Source: Halopseudomonas bauzanensis
Lineage (GTDB): Bacteria; Pseudomonadota; Gammaproteobacteria; Pseudomonadales; Pseudomonadaceae
NCBI RefSeq assembly: GCF_900114735.1
Contig: NZ_FOUA01000001.1
Span: 694,278 to 758,277 of the forward strand
Direction: 5' to 3'
Length of the DNA: 64,000 bases
In this document: positions 1-8,537 of the stretch, piece after piece
Layout: every line of letters begins with the position of its first letter
How positions within the stretch are numbered: the first letter of the stretch is position 1
Position numbers and translations under genes: made by a program
The notes under the pieces: generated by a model
The model's database searches: none
What the model saw: the letters and a program-made list of their open reading frames with translations, nothing else
What the model was told of the DNA's origin: nothing

Positions 1-1
1 C

Positions 2-517
2 GCCTGGGCCGATCTGATCGTCAAGGCCTGGCAGAACGACCAGCTCAGCACCATGCTGGCGCCCTACCACGGCCAGCCGCCGCAGGAACGCGGTTCACTG
101 GAAGCGGCTGTGCAATCCGCCCGCGCCTATCTGCCGGACATGCAGATCCAATTCGTCGCCTTTCCCGGCACCAGCTTCTCCAGCCCGCATCACTACGGCG
201 TCTTCATGCATGGCAATCAGGCATTGACCGCCCACCTGTCGCAACCGGTGCTGGTCGATGCCAGCACTGCCCAGGTGACCGACAGCCGGCCTCTGCCCTG
301 GTATTTCAACGCGCTGCAGTTATCCCGGCCGCTGCACTTCGGTGATTACGGCGGCAAGGCGTTGCAGATCATCTGGGCGGTGCTGGATGTGCTGACCATC
401 ATCGTGCTGGCCAGCGGACTCTATCTATGGCTTGCCAAACGCGGCAGGCGAAAAGCCGGTGCGTCCGCTCTGGCCCGCACCAACCAGTCTTCGACCGACG
501 CGAGGCTACAGCCATGA
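2..517 (+). CDS. PepSY-associated membrane protein, C-terminal part (5' end outside window)
   Basis: The reading frame is open from the first bases of the window, so this is the last ~171 residues of a larger protein. A periplasm-like PepSY segment is followed by one hydrophobic helix (around ALQIIWAVLDVLTIIVLASG) and a short basic tail (KRGRRK), as in the last membrane segment of PepSY_TM proteins. In pseudomonads such proteins often sit beside TonB receptors and small membrane proteins for iron reduction or uptake, but no such partner is visible here. The stop overlaps the next start by 4 bases (ATGA), so the two genes are probably one operon. Confidence 0.75.
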   Translation, partial: AWADLIVKAWQNDQLSTMLAPYHGQPPQERGSLEAAVQSARAYLPDMQIQFVAFPGTSFSSPHHYGVFMHGNQALTAHLSQPVLVDASTAQVTDSRPLPWYFNALQLSRPLHFGDYGGKALQIIWAVLDVLTIIVLASGLYLWLAKRGRRKAGASALARTNQSSTDARLQP

Positions 518-702
518 AAGGCACCGGCAACTCGGCAATGCAAATCTGGCGCTGGCCCGTATTGTTCGGCACAGTCAGCGCCGCCGGGCTGATCGTCGCC
601 CTGCTGGGGGATGGCTGGTATGACGTACTGTCCTGCCTGGCGCTGGGGCTGGTCGCCGCCGCCGGCATCTGGCTTGGCGCCGTTGCGCGGGCAGAGCCCT
701 GA
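514..702 (+). CDS. Small two-helix membrane protein of unknown function
   Basis: A 62-residue protein starting at the ATG that overlaps the stop of the PepSY gene by 4 bases; longer frames starting further upstream are read-through of that gene. It has two hydrophobic stretches (about residues 14-33 and 38-57) joined by a short turn (GDGWYD), and little else. I do not recognise a family. Translational coupling to a PepSY membrane protein suggests an accessory subunit of the same membrane system; that is inference from position only. Confidence 0.6.
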   Translation: MKGTGNSAMQIWRWPVLFGTVSAAGLIVALLGDGWYDVLSCLALGLVAAAGIWLGAVARAEP

Positions 703-716
703 ACGGCTCGGTCTGA

Positions 717-1682
717 TCAGCCTGTTCGCACCTGCGGGTTGACCATATGCCGGGGCGTCTGCCCGAGCAGCGCCCGTTCCAGATTCTGCACCGCCAGCTC
801 CGCCATGACCCGACGCGTCTCATGTGTGGCCGAGCCAATATGCGGTACGCAGACCAGGTTGGGCAGCGCGAACAGCGGTGACTCGGACAGCGGCTCCTGC
901 TCGTAGACATCGAGCCCGGCGGCACGGATCTGTCCGTCGCGCAGCGCTTCGACCAGGGCTGCCTCGTCAACCACCGGGCCGCGGGCGATGTTGACCAGAA
1001 TGGCGCTGGACTTCATCAGCGCCAGTTCACGTTGGCCGATCAGCTTGCGGGTACGCTCGCTGAGCGGAACGACGACACAGACAAAATCGGCCTCGCCGAG
1101 CAGGTCATCAAGGTCGCGAAACTCAGCGCCCAACTCCTGCTCCAGCTCCGGTTTGCGGCTATTGCTGGTGTACAGCACCGGCATGCCGAAACCGAAATGG
1201 CCGCGCCGGGCAATCGCCGCGCCGATATTGCCCAGGCCGATAATGCCCAGCGTCTTGCCATGCACATCGCAACCAAAATACTCCGGCCCCAGCCCGCCCC
1301 GCCAGTTACCCTCGCGCATCCAACCGTCCAGTTCGACGATCCGCCGCGCAGCCGTCAGCATCAGTGTCATCCCCAGGTCGGCAGTGGTCTCGGTCAATAC
1401 ATCGGGAGTGTTAGTCAGCAGAACGCCGCGCTCATTCAGATAATCCAGGTCGTAGTTGTCATACCCGACCGAAATACTGGAAACCACCTCCAAGCCTGAA
1501 GCCGCAGCAAGCTGTGGGCGGCCAAGCTGCCAGCCGGCACCAATCAGGCCGTGTACCGGACCGGCAGCCAGCGCATCCGCCAGCTCGCTGGCTGCACTCA
1601 ATTGAACGACATTGAAGTTGGCTGCCAGACGCTCGATCAGATCCTGAGCAAGACGATTGAATATCACGACGTTCTTTTTCAC
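717..1682 (-). CDS. D-2-hydroxyacid dehydrogenase (glyoxylate/hydroxypyruvate/2-ketogluconate reductase type)
   Basis: A 321-residue cytosolic NAD(P)H-dependent reductase of the D-isomer 2-hydroxyacid dehydrogenase family. The nucleotide-binding GLGNIG is at residues 149-154, and the catalytic triad is visible as R234 (NIARGPVVDE), E263 (DVYEQEP) and H281 (PHIGSAT). Overall similarity is closest to the GhrB/TkrA group, which reduces glyoxylate, hydroxypyruvate or 2-ketogluconate; the exact substrate cannot be read from the sequence. It stands alone, 118 bases downstream in the reading direction of nothing obvious, with the CBS gene following on the same strand only after its own end. Length is normal and no key residue is missing. 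Confidence 0.9.
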   Translation of the reverse strand: MKKNVVIFNRLAQDLIERLAANFNVVQLSAASELADALAAGPVHGLIGAGWQLGRPQLAAASGLEVVSSISVGYDNYDLDYLNERGVLLTNTPDVLTETTADLGMTLMLTAARRIVELDGWMREGNWRGGLGPEYFGCDVHGKTLGIIGLGNIGAAIARRGHFGFGMPVLYTSNSRKPELEQELGAEFRDLDDLLGEADFVCVVVPLSERTRKLIGQRELALMKSSAILVNIARGPVVDEAALVEALRDGQIRAAGLDVYEQEPLSESPLFALPNLVCVPHIGSATHETRRVMAELAVQNLERALLGQTPRHMVNPQVRTG

Positions 1683-1800
1683 AACACAGCCCCCTGGCGT
1701 TTAAATCCGCAGTATAGCTGTTCGGCCCGTCACCCCATCGGGAGGTTCGGGCCCACCGCGCAGCCGCAGCCCCGAAACGGGACGCGCCAATCGGGTGGCG

Positions 1801-2238
1801 CTACACCTCGCCGCGGATGTACTGCTCCAGCTGCTGGATCAGCTCCTGCTGCTCGGCGATGGTCTCCTTGACCAGGTCACCGATCGACACCAGCCCCACC
1901 AGTCGCCCATCTTCCACCACCGGGAGGTGGCGCAGGTGAAGGTCAGTGATCAGCGAGAGGCATTCGGACACGCTCTGCTTCGGTGTCACGGTCGTCACCG
2001 GGCTGCTCATGATTTCGCGTACCATGGTGCCCACCGACGCCCGCCCCTTGAGCACACATTTACGAGAGTAGTCGCGCTCACTTATCACGCCTATCACCTG
2101 ACCGCCCTCGGTGACCGGCAGCGCGCCGATATTATGCTCGGCCATCAACTGCAAGGCCCTGAGCATCGTCTCATCCGCCCCGATGGTATGCACCTGCTGG
2201 ATCTGCTTGGTCTGGATAACCTGGGCCACGGTTCTCAT
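1801..2238 (-). CDS. Tandem CBS-domain protein
   Basis: A 145-residue protein made almost entirely of two CBS domains (about residues 8-65 and 73-130), which form one Bateman module. Such stand-alone CBS proteins bind adenine nucleotides or other ligands and act as energy or redox sensors on partner proteins. The characteristic motifs GxLPVxxxGxxxGxISxxD (first repeat, 'GALPVTEGGQVIGVISERD') and 'RHLPVVEDGRLVGLVSIGD' (second) are both present. The C-terminus (KETIAEQQELIQQLEQYI) looks like a short amphipathic helix. The ATG is preceded by AAAAGGAGCAG, a strong ribosome-binding site. The partner protein is unknown. Confidence 0.9.
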   Translation of the reverse strand: MRTVAQVIQTKQIQQVHTIGADETMLRALQLMAEHNIGALPVTEGGQVIGVISERDYSRKCVLKGRASVGTMVREIMSSPVTTVTPKQSVSECLSLITDLHLRHLPVVEDGRLVGLVSIGDLVKETIAEQQELIQQLEQYIRGEV

Positions 2239-2317
2239 CTGCTGCTCCTTTTATTTTCTGGTCCGGTGATAACAGTCAAGGATCAATCAAAGCGGCAGGC
2301 AAGGCAAAAAGGGTGTT

Positions 2318-2968
2318 TCATGGACTATTGGCCTCCTTATTGCTGACAGCTACCCGCCATTGGCATTCCAGCGGCCCCAACATGTCACGGCTGCTGTAAG
2401 TCGCATACTCCAGGCATTCCACCGCTAGCGGTAAGGTGTCCGGTATCACCAATGATTGCAACCGCTGGCGCAGCTCTGTGGCACTGATCGCTCGGCGATA
2501 TAACCCCAGGGTGATGTGCGGCACGTAACTAGTCTGCCGAATTTCGCTACAGCCTGCGCCCAGCGCCTCGCGCCAGCGCGGCAGGTGGCCCTGCGGGTCG
2601 TCCACTGTCAGAAAGGCTGCGCTGGCAAAGCTATCCGGCGCGCCTATGCGTAGCTCGCAGGGCGGCAATGCCAACCGGTCGAGGCCCGTCAGTTGGCGCT
2701 GCAGCTGCGCTGACGTGAAATCGTCGTCGTACCTGACACTTTGTCCTTCGAAACCACAGACAAACAAGGTGATATGCGGCTGCCGCCGGCTGGGATGCAG
2801 CAGGTCCGCCAGCGAGGCCGTGAGCTGGTCGATATGGGCCAGCGCCCGGGGACAGTTGATCGGGATCATCCAGATCGCATAGCGGCTGCGGCCACGGTGC
2901 CACTCGGTGTAATCACGCAGCTGCGCAACGGTGGTCTCGGCAAAAGGGACGGTATCGGATAACAGCAT
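2318..2968 (-). CDS. 2H phosphoesterase / 2'-5' RNA ligase-like protein
   Basis: About 216 residues from the ATG at 2968 (MLLSDTVPF). The frame stays open to 3028, but the extra residues are arginine- and cysteine-rich and unlike coding sequence of this family. Two HxT motifs, in HITLFVCGF and HITLGLYRR, mark the 2H phosphoesterase active site seen in LigT/ThpR enzymes, which open 2',3'-cyclic phosphates or join RNA ends in vitro. They are spaced about 95 residues apart, as expected. The N-terminal part (RYAIWMIPI) fits the first strand of the fold. The biological substrate is unknown for most bacterial members. It is divergent from the riboswitch-led btu operon. Confidence 0.8.
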   Translation of the reverse strand: MLLSDTVPFAETTVAQLRDYTEWHRGRSRYAIWMIPINCPRALAHIDQLTASLADLLHPSRRQPHITLFVCGFEGQSVRYDDDFTSAQLQRQLTGLDRLALPPCELRIGAPDSFASAAFLTVDDPQGHLPRWREALGAGCSEIRQTSYVPHITLGLYRRAISATELRQRLQSLVIPDTLPLAVECLEYATYSSRDMLGPLECQWRVAVSNKEANSP

Positions 2969-3089
2969 GCTCGGCGGCCAACAACGATGGCGAAGATACG
3001 GGCAGTATGCCCTGCCCGCCCGGCGCACTCCAGCCGCAGCTAGCCCTGTGCCATCCGGTCGCTTGTGTTTCCCCGATCAGGGGCATAAG

Positions 3090-3300
3090 ATGCGCCGCTA
3101 TTCATGCAGGTGTGCCTGATATCAGGCATGAAACGGAAAGCCGGTGCGCTCGCTCAGGTCGAGCAATCCCGGCACTGCCCCCGCAACGGTAATCGACCCC
3201 GATCATGGATCGGCGTCCGCTCAAGACCACTGTGCCACGGCATGGGAAGGTGAGCGGATGGGCGTCGAGAGTCCGGAGGCCGGCCCGCATGCAATATCGA
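3090..3300 (+). promoter_or_regulatory. Cobalamin (AdoCbl) riboswitch
   Basis: The leader contains the conserved blocks of the cobalamin aptamer in the right order: GGTG near 3109, GAAACGGAAAGCCGGTG near 3128-3144, GGCACTGCCCCCGCAACGGTA near 3171-3191, the B12-box-type stretch CCACTGTGCCACGGCATGGGAAGG near 3226-3249 (shortened here to its core GCATGGGAAGG), and GTCCGGAGGCCGGCC near 3271-3285. It precedes a BtuB-type receptor by about 120 bases. Binding of cobalamin is expected to reduce expression of the btu genes, probably by occluding the btuB translation start; no clear U-tract terminator lies between the aptamer and the gene. Confidence 0.93.
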
Positions 3301-3416
3301 CTGGTGTTGCGGAGGGCATCACCGTCAAGTGCCGTGCCGGTTTGTCTGTTATCTGCCCCGTCCGCACTTGCTTATCTGCCCTCCTCGAAAGTCATCCGAC
3401 CTTTTGAGGATTCATA

Positions 3417-5297
3417 ATGAAACTGTCCCGTCTTGCCCTTGCTGTCGCCCTGGCCCCGAGCCTGACACTGGCTGCCCAGCCTGCTTCCCATGAACAAGCG
3501 CTGAAACTCTCCGACACCCTGATCACCGCCAACCGCGATGTGGAACAGCGCAGCGACAGCAGCGCCGCCAGTACGGTGTTCACCCGTGCAGATATCGAAC
3601 GGCTGCGCCCGGCCAGCGTGCCGCATCTGCTGACCCAGGTGCCGGGCGTGCAGGTCGCCAATTATGGGGGCCGCGGCGCGACCTACGGCCTGTATATCCG
3701 TGGCACCAATACCAGCCAGACCCTGGTGCTGATCGACGGTGTGCGGGCCGGTTCAGCCACCATGGGCGGAGCCGCCCTGCAGTTTCTCAGTGTCGACCAG
3801 ATCGAGCGTATAGAGGTGCTGCGCGGCTCGCGCTCAGCGATTCATGGCGCGGACGCCATGGGCGGGGTTATCCAGATCTTCACCCGCCGAAGCGAGGGCG
3901 AAGGCCTGCGCCCCTACGCGCGCATCGCCGGTGGCAGTGACAGTACCTGGGAGCGCAACCTTGGTCTCTCCGGCGGCAACGAGCGCACGCGCTTCAATTT
4001 ATCCGCCGGGTTAGAGGAAACTGCCGGTATCGATCGCACCCGCACTTCTTTCGCCAGTGACGCGGATGATGATGGTTACCGCAACCGCTCCTTGGCGCTG
4101 AGCCTGAGTCACCAGTTCACCGATGCATTTGAAGGTGGGTTCACCGTACTGGATCAGCGTGGCAAGACCGAGTTTGATAACCCGTTCGGTAACTGGGGCG
4201 CTCCAGCTGCTCCCTATGACGAGTACATCATCAGCACCAGCACGCTTTGGTTGGATGGGCGAATCAATGATATCTGGCGCAGCCGTATCGAACTGGGCCA
4301 CAGCGAGGACAAGCAGGAGAACTTCGACAAACTGTTTCCCGGCAGCACGGTGAATAACAGTTACCGCGATTCGCTGAACTGGCTCAACACCCTGACCCTG
4401 GGCAATGGACACAGTCTGCGTCTGGGCGCTGACTACCTGAATGACAAGGTACGCAGCAGCAATGATTTCCAGGTCAGCAACCGGGACAACAAAGCGGTAT
4501 TCGCCCAGCACAGCTTCCAGGGAGCGCGCTTTGGCACCGAACTGGGCATGCGGCATGACGACAACCAGCAGTTCGGCAACGAAAACACCTTCAACGGTGC
4601 GCTGAGCTACCGGCTTGATCCGGATAACCAGTTGATTCTGTCCTACGCCGAAGGCTTCCGGGTACCGACCTTTGCCGATCTCTATTGGCCCTTCGATGGT
4701 TTCTATGGTGGCAACCCCGAACTGAAACCGGAGAAATCCCGCAGCTATGAATTGCAATGGCGCAGCCAGCTTGCCCCGACTACCCAGTTGGAAGCCTCGC
4801 TGTACCGCACCGACTTCCGTGACCTGATCGTTACCACCAGCGATTTCAGCACCGTGGACAACATCAATCGCGCCCGCGTCAATGGCTTCGAAGCCACTCT
4901 GAAGCAGGAACTCTTCGGCTGGCAGGGTGATCTGGGTATCAGCATCATCGATCCACGCAGCCGTGAAAATGGCCACACCTTGCCCAACCGCGCCCGACGT
5001 ACCCTGAACCTGAACCTGGATCGCCAGTTCGGCGATATCGGTGTGGGTGCCAGCTTTACCGCCGTCAGCAGCAGTTACGGCAACGGTGACAACACCACCG
5101 AGCTGTCCGGGTACGGCGTACTGGATCTGCGTGCCAGCTGGCAGGCCAGCAGCGAAGTGGCCTTCGACATGAAGCTTGCCAACGTAATGGACAAGGACTA
5201 CAGCCGCTTGATGTATACCCATGCCGGACAGGGTTACGGTTACCGGGAGTTGCCCTTCACCGCTATGCTTGGAGTCACCTGGACCCCTGACCTCTGA
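3417..5297 (+). CDS. btuB: TonB-dependent cobalamin outer-membrane receptor BtuB
   Basis: A 626-residue outer-membrane receptor. Signal peptide about residues 1-20; TonB-box-like DTLITA at 33-38, very close to the BtuB box; plug domain about 48-155 (VLIDGVRAG, IERIEVLRGSRSAIHGADAMGGVIQIFTRR); then a 22-stranded barrel ending in an aromatic-rich C-terminal strand (MLGVTWTPDL). It imports vitamin B12 or other corrinoids across the outer membrane using TonB energy. The cobalamin riboswitch directly upstream and the btuF, btuC and btuD genes directly downstream make the substrate assignment secure. The next gene begins 5 bases after the stop. Confidence 0.96.
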   Translation: MKLSRLALAVALAPSLTLAAQPASHEQALKLSDTLITANRDVEQRSDSSAASTVFTRADIERLRPASVPHLLTQVPGVQVANYGGRGATYGLYIRGTNTSQTLVLIDGVRAGSATMGGAALQFLSVDQIERIEVLRGSRSAIHGADAMGGVIQIFTRRSEGEGLRPYARIAGGSDSTWERNLGLSGGNERTRFNLSAGLEETAGIDRTRTSFASDADDDGYRNRSLALSLSHQFTDAFEGGFTVLDQRGKTEFDNPFGNWGAPAAPYDEYIISTSTLWLDGRINDIWRSRIELGHSEDKQENFDKLFPGSTVNNSYRDSLNWLNTLTLGNGHSLRLGADYLNDKVRSSNDFQVSNRDNKAVFAQHSFQGARFGTELGMRHDDNQQFGNENTFNGALSYRLDPDNQLILSYAEGFRVPTFADLYWPFDGFYGGNPELKPEKSRSYELQWRSQLAPTTQLEASLYRTDFRDLIVTTSDFSTVDNINRARVNGFEATLKQELFGWQGDLGISIIDPRSRENGHTLPNRARRTLNLNLDRQFGDIGVGASFTAVSSSYGNGDNTTELSGYGVLDLRASWQASSEVAFDMKLANVMDKDYSRLMYTHAGQGYGYRELPFTAMLGVTWTPDL

Positions 5298-5302
5298 ATG
5301 GA

Positions 5303-6166
5303 ATGACTACACACCCCCGCCATCAGCTGCATGCTGAACGCTGCTCCTTTGCCTCAGCCCTCATCGTTCGGGCAGGGGGGCGGCTGCGCCGGTGGGTGCT
5401 CTGCCTGGCAGCGATCCTGCTGCCAGTTGGCTTGCCTGCATTGGCAGCGACGCCTGAATCACCCCAACGCATCGTCTCCCTCGATCTATGCATGGACTGG
5501 GCATTGGCTCATCACGCCGATCCGGCCCGGGTGGCTGCACTGTCGCCTATGCATCTGCGCTACCCGATCCACTGGATCGACGCTCGCTGGCCTGCCCATG
5601 ACGGTTCGTTGGAACAGGTGGTAAGTCTGCAGCCCGACCTGGTGTTGGCCGGCCAGTACAGCGCCCTGCTGTTGCGCGAGCGTCTGCGAACCCTGAATTA
5701 TCGAGTGGAGGTACTGCCATTACCCACTACGCTGGGGCAGGTGGAATCCTATGAGCGCCAATTGCTGGCGCTGATCGGTCGCAACCCTGACCTCGCGCAA
5801 CCGGCACCCGTTCGCCACACGCCACAGCCCGACGCCAAACGCCTGTTGCTGCTCGGTTCCAACGGTATCGGTACTGGCCGTGATACCTTCGAGCATCAAA
5901 TCATCGAACAGGCCGGCTGGCGCAACTATCTGACCGACTCGGGGCATGTGCAACTGGACCTGGAACAGATCGCCAGCGATCCGCCGGACGCCATTCTGTT
6001 CGCGGCCCCCGAACACCAGGCGCTGGCCAACCGCTTTGCCGAACATCCGGTGCTGCGCCGCAGCATCCCGGCTGACGGCTGGCTCACCACCGACTACTGG
6101 CGCTGGCAATGTCCCGGCCCCTGGACCTGGGACCTGATAAGGCAACTCAATCAATGGCTCGACTGA
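5303..6166 (+). CDS. btuF: Periplasmic cobalamin-binding protein BtuF
   Basis: A 287-residue class III (helical-backbone) substrate-binding protein. A long basic N-region is followed by a hydrophobic signal stretch (about residues 30-48, WVLCLAAILLPVGLPALA). The mature part begins QRIVSLDLCMDWAL and carries YSALLLRERLRTLNYRVEVLPLP and a second lobe after residue 160, as in BtuF. It carries B12 to the BtuCD permease. The start at 5303 gives an unusually long n-region, so a downstream start is possible, but no better ribosome-binding site is evident. The 3' end overlaps btuC by 13 bases. Confidence 0.9.
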   Translation: MTTHPRHQLHAERCSFASALIVRAGGRLRRWVLCLAAILLPVGLPALAATPESPQRIVSLDLCMDWALAHHADPARVAALSPMHLRYPIHWIDARWPAHDGSLEQVVSLQPDLVLAGQYSALLLRERLRTLNYRVEVLPLPTTLGQVESYERQLLALIGRNPDLAQPAPVRHTPQPDAKRLLLLGSNGIGTGRDTFEHQIIEQAGWRNYLTDSGHVQLDLEQIASDPPDAILFAAPEHQALANRFAEHPVLRRSIPADGWLTTDYWRWQCPGPWTWDLIRQLNQWLD

Positions 6167-7140
6167 TCACTCCCGCCCTGCTGGCGTTGTTGCTGGTGAC
6201 GGCGCTGGCCTCCTTGTCAGTCGGCTCAACCTCGGTGGCCGTACTGGCAGGGTTGGCCGACTTCCTTACCGGCCAAAGCAGCCTGGACGCCATTGTCATC
6301 GGTGAGGTTCGCTTGCCACGCACGCTGATTGCACTGGCGGTGGGCGCCGCACTGGGCCTGAGTGGTGCAGCGCTACAGGGACTGCTGCGCAACCCACTGG
6401 CCGAGCCCAGTCTGACCGGTGCCAGCCAGGGCGCAGCATTGGGCGCGGCCAGCGTATTCTACTTCGGCCTGTTTCCCGGTCTGGGCGCTGCCGCGCCAGG
6501 TGTAGCCGGCCTGATCGGCGCGGCCATCGCGTTGCTGTTGATGCTGGCCCTGGCCGGCTCGGCTCGCTCGCATATGGTGATCATGGCCGGGCTGGCGATT
6601 TCCACGCTGTGCGGTGCGGCGCTGGCTACCGTATTGAACTTCGCGCCCAACCCCTACGCCATGCAGGAATTGGTGTTCTGGCTGCTCGGCTCGGTTTCCG
6701 AGCGTGGGCTGGAGCATTTATGGCTGCTGCTGCCGGCGTTGCTGGTAGGTAGCGCGCTGATTATCAGCCAACGCCGACTGCTCAGCGGCCTGAGCCTGGG
6801 CGATCAGGTAGCCCGCAGCATGGGACTGAATTACCGCAATGGCAGCATCATGATCGTGCTGGGTGCCGCCATGCTAGTCGGCAGCTCGGTGGCGGTGGCC
6901 GGCAGTATCGGTTTTGTCGGTTTGCTGGTGCCACATCTGCTGCGCCCATTGGTACAGCATCGCCCGGAGCGGCTGTTGATCCCGGCGGCGCTGGCCGGTG
7001 CCATTCTGGTCTGCCTGGCGGATATCGGCGTGCGCCTGTTGCCACCGGGCCAGGAACTCAAGCTGGGTGTGCTGACCTCGCTGCTCGGAGCGCCACTGTT
7101 CATCTGGCTGGTATGGAAGGAGCGTAAACGGTGGATCTGA
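6154..7140 (+). CDS. btuC: Cobalamin ABC transporter permease BtuC
   Basis: A 328-residue FecCD/BtuC-family inner-membrane permease with about ten hydrophobic helices. Typical family motifs are LRLPRTL (here VRLPRTLIALAVGAALGLSG, residues ~54-73), GLLRNPLAEPSLTGASQGA, and GxIGFVGLLVPHLLRPL near the C-terminus, where the L-loop contacts the ATPase. The ATG at 6154 (MARLITPALL) is preferred over one 45 bases earlier because the extra N-terminus (SRPLDLGPDKATQS) is the antisense-like read-through of btuF. Its stop overlaps the btuD start by 10 bases, indicating translational coupling. Confidence 0.94.
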   Translation: MARLITPALLALLLVTALASLSVGSTSVAVLAGLADFLTGQSSLDAIVIGEVRLPRTLIALAVGAALGLSGAALQGLLRNPLAEPSLTGASQGAALGAASVFYFGLFPGLGAAAPGVAGLIGAAIALLLMLALAGSARSHMVIMAGLAISTLCGAALATVLNFAPNPYAMQELVFWLLGSVSERGLEHLWLLLPALLVGSALIISQRRLLSGLSLGDQVARSMGLNYRNGSIMIVLGAAMLVGSSVAVAGSIGFVGLLVPHLLRPLVQHRPERLLIPAALAGAILVCLADIGVRLLPPGQELKLGVLTSLLGAPLFIWLVWKERKRWI

Positions 7141-7859
7141 TCGATACCCGCCACCTGAGCGTCGGCCAGCGCCTGGTGAACGTCAACCTGAACCTGGTGG
7201 CCGGGGAAATGCTCGGCATCATTGGCGCCAACGGTGCAGGCAAATCCACCCTGTTGCATTGCCTGGCGGGCATCCAGCCGTATCAGGGCAATATTCGGCT
7301 GGCAGGTACGCCGCTGGCCTCGATTGCCGAGCGCCAGCGAGCGCAGCAATTGGGCTTCCTGCCGCAGAGCAGTCACAGCGCCTGGGCATTGTCGGTGCGC
7401 GATGTGATCAGTCTCGGGCGGTTGCCCTGGGGGGATACCAATGCCGAGGCCATCGCCCAGGCCGCTGCCGCCGCCCAGGTGCAAGACTGGCTGGATCGCC
7501 AGATCGATCAGCTCTCCGGCGGGCAACAGGCCAGGGTCTGGCTGGCCCGTGTGCTGGCCGGCCAACCGCGGGTGCTGCTGGCCGATGAGCCAGTGGCCAG
7601 TCTTGACCTGTTCCAGCAGCAGAACGTACTGCGTCTGCTGCGCCGCTATGCCCAGAGCGGGCGTGGGGTGATGCTGTCGATCCACGACCTGTCACTGGCC
7701 GCCCGTTACTGTGATCGCCTGTGCCTGCTCCATGAAGGTCAACTGCTTGCTATCGGCACACCTGCCGAGGTACTGACCGGCCAGCATCTGCAGCAGGCGT
7801 TCCAGGTCGATGCGCATATCGATCTGGATAGCGACCCACCCATCATTATCCCGAGGTAA
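7131..7859 (+). CDS. btuD: Cobalamin ABC transporter ATPase BtuD
   Basis: A 242-residue ABC ATPase. Walker A GANGAGKST at residues 32-40, Q-loop in LGFLPQSS, signature LSGGQ near 128, Walker B VLLADEP, D-loop SLD and H-loop SIHD are all intact. The start is GTG at 7131, preceded by AAGGAG with 8-base spacing inside the end of btuC. It powers BtuC-mediated B12 import from BtuF. It is shorter than E. coli BtuD (249 aa) by only a few residues. It is followed 6 bases later by a PduO-family gene, which therefore likely belongs to the same transcript. Confidence 0.94.
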   Translation: MDLIDTRHLSVGQRLVNVNLNLVAGEMLGIIGANGAGKSTLLHCLAGIQPYQGNIRLAGTPLASIAERQRAQQLGFLPQSSHSAWALSVRDVISLGRLPWGDTNAEAIAQAAAAAQVQDWLDRQIDQLSGGQQARVWLARVLAGQPRVLLADEPVASLDLFQQQNVLRLLRRYAQSGRGVMLSIHDLSLAARYCDRLCLLHEGQLLAIGTPAEVLTGQHLQQAFQVDAHIDLDSDPPIIIPR

Positions 7860-7865
7860 GTGACC

Positions 7866-8408
7866 ATGGCCTTCAAGTTCGGCAAGAACTTCGACGAGAT
7901 GTGTTATCCCTTCATGTACGAAAGCTCGTCGCTCTGCGACTTCGAAGTCATCACCGATGAGCTGTGCGGCCATATCGGCGCCATCATTTCCCACCTGCCG
8001 GACGACATGCCGGACATCGCCGCCGATCTGGAGCAGGTCCAGCCGCTGGCCTTCCATATCAATGGCTCGATCCGTGGCCGGCTGGCTGTCAGCGAGGAGG
8101 ATCAGGCCTGGCTGCAGGCACGCCTGAACCACTATAAAGAGGAAGTTGCCGACCGCCTGGGCGGTTTCGTTCTGCCCCGCGGCACCCCACCCATTCCACA
8201 GCTGCACCTGGCCCGCTCCGCCTGCAAGAAAGCCATCCGCGCCATGGTTCGGGTCGATGCGGAAGGCAAGGAAGTTCCCATGCTGCTGCCGCGCATGTGC
8301 AATATGCTGTGCAACTTCTTCTTTATGTTGACGCTGGTTATCAACAAGCGGCGCGGGTTGATCGAGCCGACCTTCATCAGCCGCAGCTATGGCCGACCGG
8401 ACAGCTGA
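7866..8408 (+). CDS. Divergent PduO-type cobalamin adenosyltransferase family protein
   Basis: A 180-residue all-helical protein. The ATG at 7866 (MAFKFGKNF) is preferred over the GTG two codons earlier because of the GAGGTAAG ribosome-binding site. The C-terminal half aligns by eye with PduO-type ATP:corrinoid adenosyltransferases: FVLPRGTPPIPQLHLARSACKKAIR matches the family LPGG...LHLAR..CRRAER block, and the final helix (LCNFFFMLTLVIN) matches LSDLLFVLAR. The N-terminal TRTGDxGxT ATP-binding motif is absent, and the RRAE catalytic arginines are replaced (KKAI). Its place right after btuD ties it to corrinoid handling. It may bind cobalamin without being a normal adenosyltransferase; a canonical paralogue lies at 54739. 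Confidence 0.7.
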   Translation: MAFKFGKNFDEMCYPFMYESSSLCDFEVITDELCGHIGAIISHLPDDMPDIAADLEQVQPLAFHINGSIRGRLAVSEEDQAWLQARLNHYKEEVADRLGGFVLPRGTPPIPQLHLARSACKKAIRAMVRVDAEGKEVPMLLPRMCNMLCNFFFMLTLVINKRRGLIEPTFISRSYGRPDS

Positions 8409-8537
8409 CAACATGCCTGTTTCGGGCGACTTATCCGTTGCGTGGATGCACCCGCCTGCGTTTTAGTCGAGAATGGCTGCTGTTCATGACGATGTTTTTT
8501 ATTCAGCGAGTGCTGCGATCAGCAACGGAGAATCAGT

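Noticed and set aside
4011-5222. A 403-codon open frame antisense to btuB
   Set aside because: The receptor on the other strand is full length with all motifs; the antisense translation is alanine- and valine-rich without recognisable domains.
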